Shown: positions 9,129 through 17,111 of the stretch, one piece after another
How positions within the stretch are numbered: the stretch's first letter is position 1
Layout: each line of letters begins with the position of its first letter
Assembly (NCBI RefSeq): GCF_030324495.1
Contig: NZ_JACAGN010000017.1
Coordinates: forward strand, 1 to 44,465
Source of the DNA: Myroides sp. 1354
GTDB lineage: Bacteria; Bacteroidota; Bacteroidia; Flavobacteriales; Flavobacteriaceae
Length of the DNA stretch: 44,465 nucleotides
Direction of reading: 5' to 3'
Notes under the pieces: generated by a model
Told to the model about the DNA's origin: nothing
Database searches by the model: none
What the model saw: the letters and a program-made list of their open reading frames with translations, nothing else
Position numbers and translations under genes: made by a program

Positions 9129-9770
9129 ATGAAAGAAGATGCTATACAAGAAAAAGAAGGAATAATCTCTTCTGCAGAAGTTTTAACTAGATTGAAAATT
9201 TTATTGGGTGTGCGATCAGCTAAAGAATTAGCCCATATCTTTAATCTAAAACCTAATACGATTTCCTCTTGGAAAAAAAGAAATACCTTGTGTTATGCTA
9301 AGATTATTGAAATATGCAATCGATATGAAATTGATTTAAATGAATTGTTCTATTCAGATTATCAGAATATTGCAATAAACAAAAGCTATGTTAATGTACC
9401 AATTGTTTATATTGACGATTACTTAGAATATTATCTAACTCTACAAACTAAACGAAGAAAAATTAAACAGATATATCTGCCTAAGAGTGTCAATTTTGAT
9501 ATCGTTATTCAACTGTATAGTACTACATTAACCCAAGATCAGTCTGAACTGATGTATGTGTTTTGTAAAAAAATCGGACCTGAGAAGATTCTAGTTGGAG
9601 AAGATTATATTTTCTTAGTAAAAAACAAAGGATTTCAAAAATATAATGTAATTGCATATGATGTAACCCATCAACGACTGCAGATGTGTAAGAATTTTGA
9701 TGAAGTAAGTTGGATCAATCTCAAAGAAATATCAGAATTTTTTCAATGCATCAATTATATGCCTTGTTGA
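9129..9770 (+). CDS. Phage CI-like HTH transcriptional regulator, copy 1
   Basis: 213 residues from the ATG at 9129. The frame can be extended to a TTG at 8988, but the 9129 start gives exactly the same length as the paralogue at 12017. Residues about 18-60 form a CI-repressor-type helix-turn-helix (AKELAHIFNLKPNTISSWKKR). The C-terminal part (about 85-213) is beta-rich and resembles the layout of an S24/LexA-like domain (VPIVYIDDYLEYY.., GEDYIFLV), but the Gly-Asp-Ser-Met nucleophile motif is not seen, so self-cleavage is unlikely. It ends in a conserved INYMPC. It may control the neighbouring surface-protein genes; the target is not shown by sequence. Confidence 0.82.
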   Translation: MKEDAIQEKEGIISSAEVLTRLKILLGVRSAKELAHIFNLKPNTISSWKKRNTLCYAKIIEICNRYEIDLNELFYSDYQNIAINKSYVNVPIVYIDDYLEYYLTLQTKRRKIKQIYLPKSVNFDIVIQLYSTTLTQDQSELMYVFCKKIGPEKILVGEDYIFLVKNKGFQKYNVIAYDVTHQRLQMCKNFDEVSWINLKEISEFFQCINYMPC

Positions 9771-9777
9771 ATTAAAA

Positions 9778-9814
9778 AAGAAGAACCTATAAAAGCGGTT
9801 CTTCTTTTTTTTTG
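9778..9814 (+). terminator. Rho-independent terminator after CI-like regulator 1
   Basis: A perfect 10-bp stem, aagaagaacc (9778-9787) with ggttcttctt (9797-9806), 9-nt loop, followed by a T run. It begins 8 nt after the stop codon. Confidence 0.93.
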
Positions 9815-9887
9815 GAGGTATGTCAACGTTTATTTCTTCCAAGCAGAAGGAAGTGTTTCGTTATTTTATAGCAATTAGAAATTGGGA

Positions 9888-10043
9888 ATGTATAGGCCTA
9901 TTCTTTCTGTGGAAAAGGTAACGGATTTCCATTTATTACACAGACAAAATCTAGATATAAACGCTTCTTTTCGTAGCATATTGGTAGACTTTGTTCAAAA
10001 GGAGGAAGCTGAAGGTGTTTTTTTCTTTTTAGGAGCAAGCTAA
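9888..10043 (+). CDS. Small 51-residue ORF, doubtful
   Basis: ATG at 9888 to TAA at 10041 encodes a 51-residue polypeptide starting MYRPILSVEKV and ending GVFFFLGAS. It has no recognised domain, membrane segment or signal peptide. Amino-acid composition is protein-like, so it may be a fragment of a lost gene or a real small protein. There is no terminator or obvious ribosome-binding site. Confidence 0.25.
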   Translation: MYRPILSVEKVTDFHLLHRQNLDINASFRSILVDFVQKEEAEGVFFFLGAS

Positions 10044-10367
10044 TGTTTCATTTGATATAATTAGCATTGTTTTTTCTTTTTTTTACTCCATATTTTTTTA
10101 AAAAAAACACTTTTTTTTCGCTGCTAAAACAAGAAAAATGATCAATAAATCCACTAATGGAACGTAGACTTATTGTTTTGAAAATGAAACATTTATTTGG
10201 CTTTTTTATAATGAATTGAAACAATGTTTTACAAAAAGTAAAAAGGTATAATTAAATTTTCTTCTATGTTTTTACACTTTTGTTAATATTTTTTGAATAG
10301 TGATGATTTCTTTGCTGAAGAAAAATTATAGCAAAATAGAATAAGAAAAGTTGTATTGATGATATAA

Positions 10368-10565
10368 GGTTTAATCGTGTCTACTTCATGGGCACAACTA
10401 GAAATTTATACATCGACTCCTGTAAGCACCCGATTCGCTAATGAATCATATTCTAGAAAGTATAATGAACTCAATGTTGCTACTTAGGTGATAAAAGATG
10501 ATCCATTTTTTTATGCAGGGAAGCTTGTCAGGGAAGTTTTGGATGGGCATCGATTGCAAACCTAA
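10368..10565 (+). pseudogene. Possible remnant of a secreted protein gene
   Basis: The frame beginning at 10368 reads GLIVSTSWAQLEIYTSTPVS and onward to a TAG at 10485, then continues VIKDDPFFMQ and MGIDCKPK to a TAA at about 10563. The STSWAQ segment looks like the end of a signal peptide, and there is no start codon before the upstream stop at 10365. No family is recognised. It may be chance. Confidence 0.25.
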
Positions 10566-10666
10566 ATAATCGAAATACACTGAACAAGGTACTCTAAAGA
10601 AGGCGAGTTTGGTGTTAGAAAGAGTAAACTAAAATAAAGAGTAGAAAAAAACAGAAATTTTAATAT

Positions 10667-11911
10667 ATGAAGAAAATTGTAATTTTTGCCTTTTTGTTAG
10701 GCGCAGGTTTTGTAGCAAAAGCACAGGTAGGTATTGGTACTCCAACACCAGTTAACTCGACGATGTTAGATGTTGATGCTGCGGATAAAGGGATTTTAAT
10801 TCCAAGAGTTAAGCTGACAACAATAGCTAATTTCTCACCTATTGAAGGAACAGCTACGGAAAGTTTATTGGTTTACAATATTGGTACAACGCTACCTAAG
10901 GGGTTTTACTTCTGGAGTAATGATAGATGGAATCAAATTATTGACCAGGAAAACTTAGAACTTTCAATTAATAACATCATCAATGGTGGAAGTGGAAGTG
11001 ATCTTGGAGAATTAAAAAGAGTCATCGACTTTTTAGTGCCTACAAATCCTAAAAGTGGGGATAAATCATTGAGTCAAGCGGCTTTAATTATTGATCCAGA
11101 AACGGGTAAAATATACAGTGTGAGTTATGATGTAACAACAGATGCTTACATTAGAACAGAAGTTTCGATGCAAGACAACATAAAGGAGTTTGAAACGCGT
11201 ACTTTCTTTAAAAAGGCTGTCGTAGAGACCGATGGTCAAACCCCTAATTTTGTTGATACAAACGAAGCTCCCGATTTTACAACTGCTAAAAAAGGAGAAG
11301 TATTCTACCAGTATTTAGGTGAGGACAACCGAATTGATTACTTAAATCTTACTGCTGATGTGACGAATATTATTGAAAATAATGAAAACATCAAGAACGA
11401 AATCACCAACATACTCAACCAAGGAGGAAATGTTTATTTCACTACAGAAGCTATCGGAGATATTCCTGCAAATAGTATTTACTACATCGATACTGATACA
11501 AATGAAAAAGTGGTCGTGGATTTATCTTCTACCATTATCAATGAAATAACGGAAAATATAGAAATTATTAAAAACGAAGTAGGGAACAAAATTACGAATA
11601 ATGAAGTGATTAAAACAGCCAATACAGTTGATACTGATGCTGTGTTTATTTATAAAGGAGTCACTAAAATCACAGGAGCAAAAGCAAAAAGAGTAGAACT
11701 TGACGGAAAACTTTCTCAAGAAGGAAGTAATATCGATCGTATTCTTGCCATTCAAGTGTTCCAAGGAAATAAATTAATAACGAATGCAGTAACAGATGTA
11801 GTTATTGATAGCACCAAGAAAAAAATAGATTTTAATCTAGGAACTGGAAAAATGTATGTACCAGTAGCAGAAGGAGATTATGAAGTAATTATTGAGTTTA
11901 CGGCTAAATAG
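10667..11911 (+). CDS. Secreted surface protein with VGIGT-type N-terminus, repeat-free
   Basis: 414 residues with signal peptide (1-20, ending FVAKAQ) followed by VGIGTPTPVNSTMLDVDA and KGILIPRVKLT. This N-terminal motif is common at the start of large secreted or fibre-like proteins of Bacteroidota. A GFYFWSNDRWNQI element follows near 90, then a middle region with asparagine/isoleucine-rich stretches (NIIENNENIKNEITNIL), and a beta-rich C-terminal domain. No T9SS sorting domain is visible. It lies between the two CI-like regulator genes. It probably is a short relative of the repeat protein at the window start, whose N-terminus is not in view. Function beyond surface location is unknown. 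Confidence 0.82.
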   Translation: MKKIVIFAFLLGAGFVAKAQVGIGTPTPVNSTMLDVDAADKGILIPRVKLTTIANFSPIEGTATESLLVYNIGTTLPKGFYFWSNDRWNQIIDQENLELSINNIINGGSGSDLGELKRVIDFLVPTNPKSGDKSLSQAALIIDPETGKIYSVSYDVTTDAYIRTEVSMQDNIKEFETRTFFKKAVVETDGQTPNFVDTNEAPDFTTAKKGEVFYQYLGEDNRIDYLNLTADVTNIIENNENIKNEITNILNQGGNVYFTTEAIGDIPANSIYYIDTDTNEKVVVDLSSTIINEITENIEIIKNEVGNKITNNEVIKTANTVDTDAVFIYKGVTKITGAKAKRVELDGKLSQEGSNIDRILAIQVFQGNKLITNAVTDVVIDSTKKKIDFNLGTGKMYVPVAEGDYEVIIEFTAK

Positions 11912-11921
11912 TTTGTAAAAG

Positions 11922-11955
11922 GTATTCAGGTGAATTTATTCACCTGAATACTTTA
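11922..11955. terminator. Perfect 13-bp hairpin, likely weak terminator after 10667 gene
   Basis: gtattcaggtgaa (11922-11934) pairs perfectly with ttcacctgaatac (11939-11951) around a 4-nt loop; only three T follow directly. It lies 10 nt after the stop. It could instead act as an operator or mRNA-stabilising hairpin. Confidence 0.75.
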
Positions 11956-11958
11956 TAA

Positions 11959-11981
11959 TTTTTGAAGTAGTTTTTCAAAAA
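11959..11981. promoter_or_regulatory. Inverted repeat upstream of CI-like regulator 2
   Basis: tttttgaa (11959-11966) and ttcaaaaa (11974-11981) are perfect inverted arms with a 7-nt spacer, 35 nt before the start of the regulator. This could be an autoregulatory operator or a hairpin; it is built of A/T-rich bases and may be chance. Confidence 0.3.
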
Positions 11982-12016
11982 ATGTAAACACGACAAATAG
12001 ACAATTATACAGAATT

Positions 12017-12658
12017 ATGAATAGTAATTATTTACAAACTTCTTTCTCAATTAATTCCTCAAAAAAAATTTTAACAAAATTAAAAATTTTATTGGGGGTA
12101 AAGTCTGCAAAGGAGTTAGCCGTTATTTTTGATTTAAAACCCAATACCATTTCTTCTTGGAAGAAGAGAAATACATTGTGTTATAGTAAGTTAATTCAAG
12201 TGTGTTGTGAACATAATATTGATTTAAACGAATTGTTTTTTTCTAATTATACGAAGAAAACCATAGAAAAAAGCTATATCAATGTACCAATTATTTACAT
12301 CGATGATTATTTGGAATACTATTTGAGTATAGAAGAAAAACATCTAAAACTCAAACAAATTTATTATCCAAAACCCGTTTTTTTTGATATGGTTATTCAA
12401 TTGTATGCAACAATAGAAGAACATAAAGGATCACATTTGGTTTATGCGTTTTGTAAAAAAGTTGATTTTACTACTATTGAAATTGGGAAGAATTATGTGC
12501 TTTTATTCGTTAATAAAGGTTTTCAATGTTATAAAATAATAGAAGTGAATCAACAAAAAGAAAGGCTTTACCTGCAAAAAGATACAGCAGAAATTGTAGA
12601 GGTACCAATGAAAGAGATTCTCGAAATTTTTCGATGGATCAAGTACTTGCCTTGTTAA
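12017..12658 (+). CDS. Phage CI-like HTH transcriptional regulator, copy 2
   Basis: 213 residues, the same length as the paralogue at 9129. The HTH (about residues 31-51) is nearly identical: LKPNTISSWKKRNTLCY is unchanged, including the recognition helix, so both copies probably bind the same DNA sequence. The C-terminal domain aligns across its length (YINVPIIYIDDYLEYYL against YVNVPIVYIDDYLEYYL) and also lacks a visible S24 Ser-Lys pair. It ends IKYLPC, matching INYMPC in the other copy. The two genes flank the surface protein gene at 10667. Confidence 0.82.
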   Translation: MNSNYLQTSFSINSSKKILTKLKILLGVKSAKELAVIFDLKPNTISSWKKRNTLCYSKLIQVCCEHNIDLNELFFSNYTKKTIEKSYINVPIIYIDDYLEYYLSIEEKHLKLKQIYYPKPVFFDMVIQLYATIEEHKGSHLVYAFCKKVDFTTIEIGKNYVLLFVNKGFQCYKIIEVNQQKERLYLQKDTAEIVEVPMKEILEIFRWIKYLPC

Positions 12659-12764
12659 GAGGATAATGATATAGAAAGAGATCTCAGGTGTTTGACACGT
12701 AGTAATACTAGGTTCAACAAGTAAAAGAACCTTATTAAAAAGAAGAAAAGAAAAAGAAAAAGCA

Positions 12765-13886
12765 ATGGAACTATTGAAGTACATTTTAATTTCCATTCCT
12801 ATGATTTCATCAATGACATGTGGAATTATTCTAATGGTTGTTTTTTACAAAAACCTTTCTGTAACAGAAATACCAATTTTAAGGACGTTAGGTGGCTATT
12901 ATTTTGCACTAATCGCCTTGTGGATTACAGATAATTTAACGCAAAAACTATTGGGGAGCCGTATTTTTTTGCTGCCTGTATTATCGCTGTTTATTACCTT
13001 GTCCCAAGTGTGTTTTTATCAGTTTATCAGCTATATCGTTCCAGCAAAAAGAAAACGCAATAATTTGCAATATCAAATAATTTTAGTTGTCTTTTCCTTG
13101 TCGTACATTTTTATTTATGTATTAGCAAAAACGGATGGAATTCGACAGCTGGATGTGCAAGCGTTTTGCAATCAGTATTTGCGTATTTACATCATCTTAA
13201 ATACGGGTGTTTATACTTTATTATGCTGGAAAAGAGTCTATCAATATCATCAAGAAAAAAACAAGCGAAAGATTAAAATTAAACGATTGAATTGGATTCA
13301 TTTGTTGTTGACCCTGAAATTAGCCTTTACTCTATTTTTTAGTTTTAATAACTATAGCGTTTTTGTACAAGGTATAACCGTTTTTATTCTTTCTTTTCAA
13401 CATATTATATTGACGTTTAATATGTTATTGGAGAAGAATAGAGTGAAAATTCCAATTGCTTACAAGACGAATGTCTTATTGTCATCTGGACAGATTGTCT
13501 CTGTAGATCAAACAGGTACCTTGACTAACGATGTGTTAGAAACAACTTTTGTTAATCCCAATATTCGAACAGAAAATCTCTTAACCCAAAACGATATTGT
13601 AAATTATTTTACTAAGGATAAACCCTATACAAAAAATGACTTTCGCCTAGATACACTTGTTACTCACTTTGGAGTAAATAGAACGTATATCTCCAAATTT
13701 ATTAATGTAACCTATAATTGCAATGTGAGTCAGTTTATCAATTGCTGGAGATTGAAGGAAGTAGAACAGTTACAAGCTACACGTAAGGAAATGAATATGG
13801 ATGATTTAGTCATTCAGGCTGGGTTCTCAGATTATCGACATTATTTGCGTGCTGTGCATAGTGCAGAAAAACGACTAAAACATTAA
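12765..13886 (+). CDS. Seven-TM membrane protein with C-terminal AraC-type HTH, regulator 1A
   Basis: 373 residues. About seven hydrophobic segments fill residues 1-225, and a cytoplasmic AraC-like DNA-binding domain lies at about 270-373 (first HTH LVTHFGVNRTYISKFINVTY; second HTH VIQAGFSDYRHYLRAVHSA). The protein stops soon after the second HTH and lacks the usual FKK..G.TP..YR tail, so that half may be weakened. Membrane-anchored AraC regulators are known in Bacteroidota. The next gene, of the same type, begins 10 nt downstream, suggesting a two-regulator operon. The ligand and targets are unknown; the adjacent sorting-domain protein gene is a candidate. Confidence 0.82.
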   Translation: MELLKYILISIPMISSMTCGIILMVVFYKNLSVTEIPILRTLGGYYFALIALWITDNLTQKLLGSRIFLLPVLSLFITLSQVCFYQFISYIVPAKRKRNNLQYQIILVVFSLSYIFIYVLAKTDGIRQLDVQAFCNQYLRIYIILNTGVYTLLCWKRVYQYHQEKNKRKIKIKRLNWIHLLLTLKLAFTLFFSFNNYSVFVQGITVFILSFQHIILTFNMLLEKNRVKIPIAYKTNVLLSSGQIVSVDQTGTLTNDVLETTFVNPNIRTENLLTQNDIVNYFTKDKPYTKNDFRLDTLVTHFGVNRTYISKFINVTYNCNVSQFINCWRLKEVEQLQATRKEMNMDDLVIQAGFSDYRHYLRAVHSAEKRLKH

Positions 13887-13896
13887 TTTAAATACT

Positions 13897-15039
13897 ATGG
13901 ATTACGAATATCTTTTTTTAGGTGTTTCTTTCTCTTCATCAATCTTTTCTGCTCTTTTCTGTTTAGCTCTATTAGGACTTAAGCTGGTTGAAGATCAAAC
14001 TGAACTTATGGTGAAAAAAGCAACTATTGTATTAATATTATTCTATATCGTTTGTATTTTTTTCTATACGACGACCTTTTTTGATATTTTTCAAGTGCTA
14101 TATTTTCCTTGCTTGAAAGGGGTTAATTTCTTGACTACTTTGTTGATACCAACTTTGTTTTATCATTTGATTTTTAGGCTAACTAGATTGAAAAAAGAAG
14201 AGAAATTTAGGTATTTCCATTATGGAATTAGCTTGATGCTCAGCTTTACTTTTTATCTCTATCATCAGACAGGACTTGAAATAATCGTTGAAGGTCATTA
14301 TGCAAAGAAAAGTATGCTTTCTTTTTTGTTGTTGAATGAAGATAGTGTAATGGCAACAGTTTTTAATCTAAGTTATCTACTACTGTCCTTATATCGTTTA
14401 TTGATCTATCGAAAAAATATAGCAAATTACTCTTCGGACGAAGAACGAGATTCTTTAGTTTGGCTTTATCCAATTTTTGTTATTGGTTTTTTACTTTTCC
14501 CAGGTTCAATTGTACTGTATCTTTTCCCTCAGATTCAAAGTAATCTAATTATTGGACAGCTAATTCCGAACTTTTTATTTATGTTTTTTAATATTAATCT
14601 CTGTTATAATTTGTTCTGTGAAAATTTTGCTCAAGTCACAGAAGATATTCTAGAAGAGGAACAGTTGGTGAATCAAGAGACTGATAAAAAGGTCAAAGAA
14701 TTAACGATCGATAAACAAAAATTTGAAAAATACATTGTAGAAAAAAAACCTTATTTAAATCCACAACTTAAGATTACAGATTTATTGAGTGATTTAATAA
14801 CCAATAGAAGTTATTTATCTCAGTTTATTAATACGACATATAAAATGAATTTCTGTCAATACATTAATCATTGTAGATATAATGAGTATCTCAAATTGAA
14901 AGAAAATTCAAATCTCGAACAAAATGCAGAAGAAGACCTGATATTAATTAGTGGATTTAGAAGTTACGAAAGTTTTAAACGGACGGAAGATGCAGTTTAT
15001 AGAACGAAAAACAAACCTCAAAATACGGTAACCCAATAA
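13897..15039 (+). CDS. Seven-TM membrane protein with degenerate AraC-type HTH, regulator 1B
   Basis: 380 residues, again with about seven membrane segments (residues 1-245) and a C-terminal AraC-like region (LLSDLITNRSYLSQFINTTY, then ILISGFRSYESFKRTED). The second HTH and tail deviate from the family norm, and an acidic insertion (LEQNAEEDL) precedes it. The last codons (NTVTQ) lie inside the 415-bp tandem duplication, so the gene's 3' end seeds the duplicated unit. It follows regulator 1A by 10 nt. The pair resembles the one at 33037-35104 in layout. DNA binding by this copy is uncertain. Confidence 0.8.
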   Translation: MDYEYLFLGVSFSSSIFSALFCLALLGLKLVEDQTELMVKKATIVLILFYIVCIFFYTTTFFDIFQVLYFPCLKGVNFLTTLLIPTLFYHLIFRLTRLKKEEKFRYFHYGISLMLSFTFYLYHQTGLEIIVEGHYAKKSMLSFLLLNEDSVMATVFNLSYLLLSLYRLLIYRKNIANYSSDEERDSLVWLYPIFVIGFLLFPGSIVLYLFPQIQSNLIIGQLIPNFLFMFFNINLCYNLFCENFAQVTEDILEEEQLVNQETDKKVKELTIDKQKFEKYIVEKKPYLNPQLKITDLLSDLITNRSYLSQFINTTYKMNFCQYINHCRYNEYLKLKENSNLEQNAEEDLILISGFRSYESFKRTEDAVYRTKNKPQNTVTQ

Positions 15040-15433
15040 AAAATTAGTGGATACTTAACTGTGGATTTAATCCATGGAAATACAAAAGATAATTTTTCTT
15101 ATTCCTTGTTATTGATTTATAATCAAATCAGTAGCAAGATTAATCTATAGCAATATGATAAAAAAAATACGTTTACTTCATATGACTGTTGGTGCTTTAT
15201 TCCTTAGTACTAGTATGATAATCGCTCAAAATAATGTTTTTTATAATAAAGGAATACTCCAGGTGAAGAGTAAAACTATTTTAAGTTCTTATTCTGACTT
15301 TGCCAATCATACACAAGGACGTTTAATCAACGATGGATTAACGTATTATTTTGGAGATTTCTCTAATGATGGAGACTTTACTTATACAAAAACCTTAACT
15401 ACAGGCGAAGTAAAATTTGTAAGCATGAAACAA
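15019..15433 (+). repeat. First copy of a 415-bp direct tandem duplication
   Basis: The unit contains the last codons of the AraC-type gene, the 115-bp intergenic region, and the first 93 or so codons of the sorting-domain gene. By eye it is identical to 15434-15848. The breakpoint is an 11-bp microhomology, caaaatacggt, found at 15019, 15434 and 15849. Confidence 0.95.
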
Positions 15434-15454
15434 CAAAATACGGTAACCCAATAA
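15155..15454 (+). pseudogene. Truncated duplicate of the sorting-domain protein gene (99 residues)
   Basis: The first 97 residues equal those of the full gene at 15570, including the intact signal peptide (ending SMIIAQ). Then the duplication junction brings in the 3' end of the AraC-type gene, so the frame ends in NTVTQ and a stop. It has lost the C-terminal T9SS sorting domain. It keeps its own start and upstream region, so a short secreted peptide may be made, but it could not be exported by T9SS. An assembly artefact is possible and should be excluded. Confidence 0.85.
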
Positions 15455-15848
15455 AAAATTAGTGGATACTTAACTGTGGATTTAATCCATGGAAATACAA
15501 AAGATAATTTTTCTTATTCCTTGTTATTGATTTATAATCAAATCAGTAGCAAGATTAATCTATAGCAATATGATAAAAAAAATACGTTTACTTCATATGA
15601 CTGTTGGTGCTTTATTCCTTAGTACTAGTATGATAATCGCTCAAAATAATGTTTTTTATAATAAAGGAATACTCCAGGTGAAGAGTAAAACTATTTTAAG
15701 TTCTTATTCTGACTTTGCCAATCATACACAAGGACGTTTAATCAACGATGGATTAACGTATTATTTTGGAGATTTCTCTAATGATGGAGACTTTACTTAT
15801 ACAAAAACCTTAACTACAGGCGAAGTAAAATTTGTAAGCATGAAACAA
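15434..15848 (+). repeat. Second copy of the 415-bp tandem duplication
   Basis: It matches 15019-15433 with no difference found by eye. It supplies the promoter region and first codons of the intact gene at 15570. Identity at synonymous and intergenic sites points to a very recent event. Confidence 0.95.
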
Positions 15849-16847
15849 CAAAATACGGTGATTTCAGGTAACAAAACAGTCGACCTCAATAAGGTTACTT
15901 TTGATCTTAATAAAGAGCAGTATTACTTTGACCTCAAAGCAAATCTCGATATTTGGGGAGAAGCTTATTTTAAAAAGGGGATTGTCAAGGTAGATTCAGT
16001 TATCAATACCACCTCTAAAGCAGTTACAGGATTGGTCAGCTTTATGCCCAAAGCTAAATCTACTAACAGTAGTGCAATTAGTTTTGTTGATGGGACAGTG
16101 GAAAAAGTAGGAGGAGAACCTTTTGTGTTCCCCGTGGGAAACCAACAATATTATCGACCAGCTTCTATCAGCACACTAAAGGATGATAAAGATATTGTAT
16201 TGTGTAATTATAGGAGGAATGATTCAACCTTTTTTGAAGCACATCAGGAGCATGTACGTGAAATCAGGCAAGTAAATACCAAAGAATATTGGAAGATTGA
16301 AAAATCGAAAAACAAACAAACAAGTTTAATATTGACGTTGAGTTGGGACGAAGAAACAACTCCACCTGATTTATTGCAAGATCCAGCAAATGATTTACAC
16401 ATTATATATTGGAATGAAACAAATAAACAATGGGAGGATCTCGGTGGTATTGTTGATATGGAAAATAAAACAATAACTACTCCAGCACAGGTGTCGAACT
16501 TTGGTTACTTTACTCTAGGGCGCGTACAAGAAGTAGATCCAATGGATGATGAGGTAGTTATTTACAATTATGTCAATGCAAATGGTGGAGATAATAACGA
16601 TTATTTTGTTATTAAAAACATCAATAAATATCCACAAAATTCAGTTCAAATATACAACCGATGGGGAGCTAAAGTATATGAGACAAAAAACTATGATAGT
16701 CAAGGAAACGTGTTTAGAGGCTATCAGACCAAAGGAGGTAAGTTACCTGCGGGGACATACTATTACCTTATCACTTATAAAAAAGAAACAAAAAATAACA
16801 GTTATACTGTAAAGAAAACGGGGTATTTGCACATAGATGCCAAATAG
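15570..16847 (+). CDS. Secreted protein with type B T9SS C-terminal sorting domain, second copy
   Basis: 425 residues with signal peptide (1-25), beta-rich middle and a gliding motility-associated C-terminal domain from about residue 328 (NANGGDNNDYFVI, VQIYNRWGAKVYE, LPAGTYYYLITY, KKTGYLHIDAK). It is a paralogue of the protein at 2668; the shared central block includes NTKEYWKIEKSKN, LTLSWDEE and WEDLGGIVD. No PorP/SprF gene adjoins it; the nearest is the orphan copy at 7845. It follows the membrane AraC pair, which may regulate it. Its 5' part is duplicated just upstream. Confidence 0.9.
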   Translation: MIKKIRLLHMTVGALFLSTSMIIAQNNVFYNKGILQVKSKTILSSYSDFANHTQGRLINDGLTYYFGDFSNDGDFTYTKTLTTGEVKFVSMKQQNTVISGNKTVDLNKVTFDLNKEQYYFDLKANLDIWGEAYFKKGIVKVDSVINTTSKAVTGLVSFMPKAKSTNSSAISFVDGTVEKVGGEPFVFPVGNQQYYRPASISTLKDDKDIVLCNYRRNDSTFFEAHQEHVREIRQVNTKEYWKIEKSKNKQTSLILTLSWDEETTPPDLLQDPANDLHIIYWNETNKQWEDLGGIVDMENKTITTPAQVSNFGYFTLGRVQEVDPMDDEVVIYNYVNANGGDNNDYFVIKNINKYPQNSVQIYNRWGAKVYETKNYDSQGNVFRGYQTKGGKLPAGTYYYLITYKKETKNNSYTVKKTGYLHIDAK

Positions 16848-16895
16848 TTTCGTGTTGGAGATGTTGGAACTTTGCTATGAAAAAAAAAATTGCTA

Positions 16896-16922
16896 AGGCG
16901 CCCTTATGGGGCGCCTATTTTT
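16896..16922 (+). terminator. GC-rich Rho-independent terminator after the sorting-domain gene
   Basis: aggcgccc (16896-16903) pairs with gggcgcct (16909-16916) around ttatg, followed by attttt. An A run precedes it at 16880-16889, so it may also work on the other strand. This marks the end of the accessory region. Confidence 0.9.
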
Positions 16923-17111
16923 GTAAATATTTATGGAAAAAGATAAGATAAATCAAGGGGAGAGAGCAGGGAAAATTTAAATATTGAATCAGGAGTTATT
17001 TGCAATAGAATAAAATTTCTTTATGTTGGAATAAGTTATTTCTTTGGAAAAGTACTTTGAAAAGCACGGAAAAAGGGTATTTTTGTTTCTACAATTATTA
17101 AAAAGAGTATT

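Larger units (their letters stand above)
9815..10666. other. Gene-poor AT-rich spacer with gene fragments
   Basis: About 850 bp between the first CI-like gene's terminator and the surface protein at 10667. It contains a 51-codon ORF (9888-10043) and a broken signal-peptide-like frame (10368-10565), both listed separately. The rest is AT-rich homopolymer-laden sequence. The promoter of the 10667 gene should lie here, but no clear TAnnTTTG box was found close to the start. Confidence 0.5.

Noticed and set aside
9129..12658. Prophage remnant because of CI-like repressors
   Set aside because: No integrase, Cro, lysis or structural phage genes and no attachment repeats are seen.
15019..15848. Insertion sequence or transposon
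   Set aside because: The repeated unit is local gene sequence with no transposase or terminal inverted repeats; microhomology duplication explains it.
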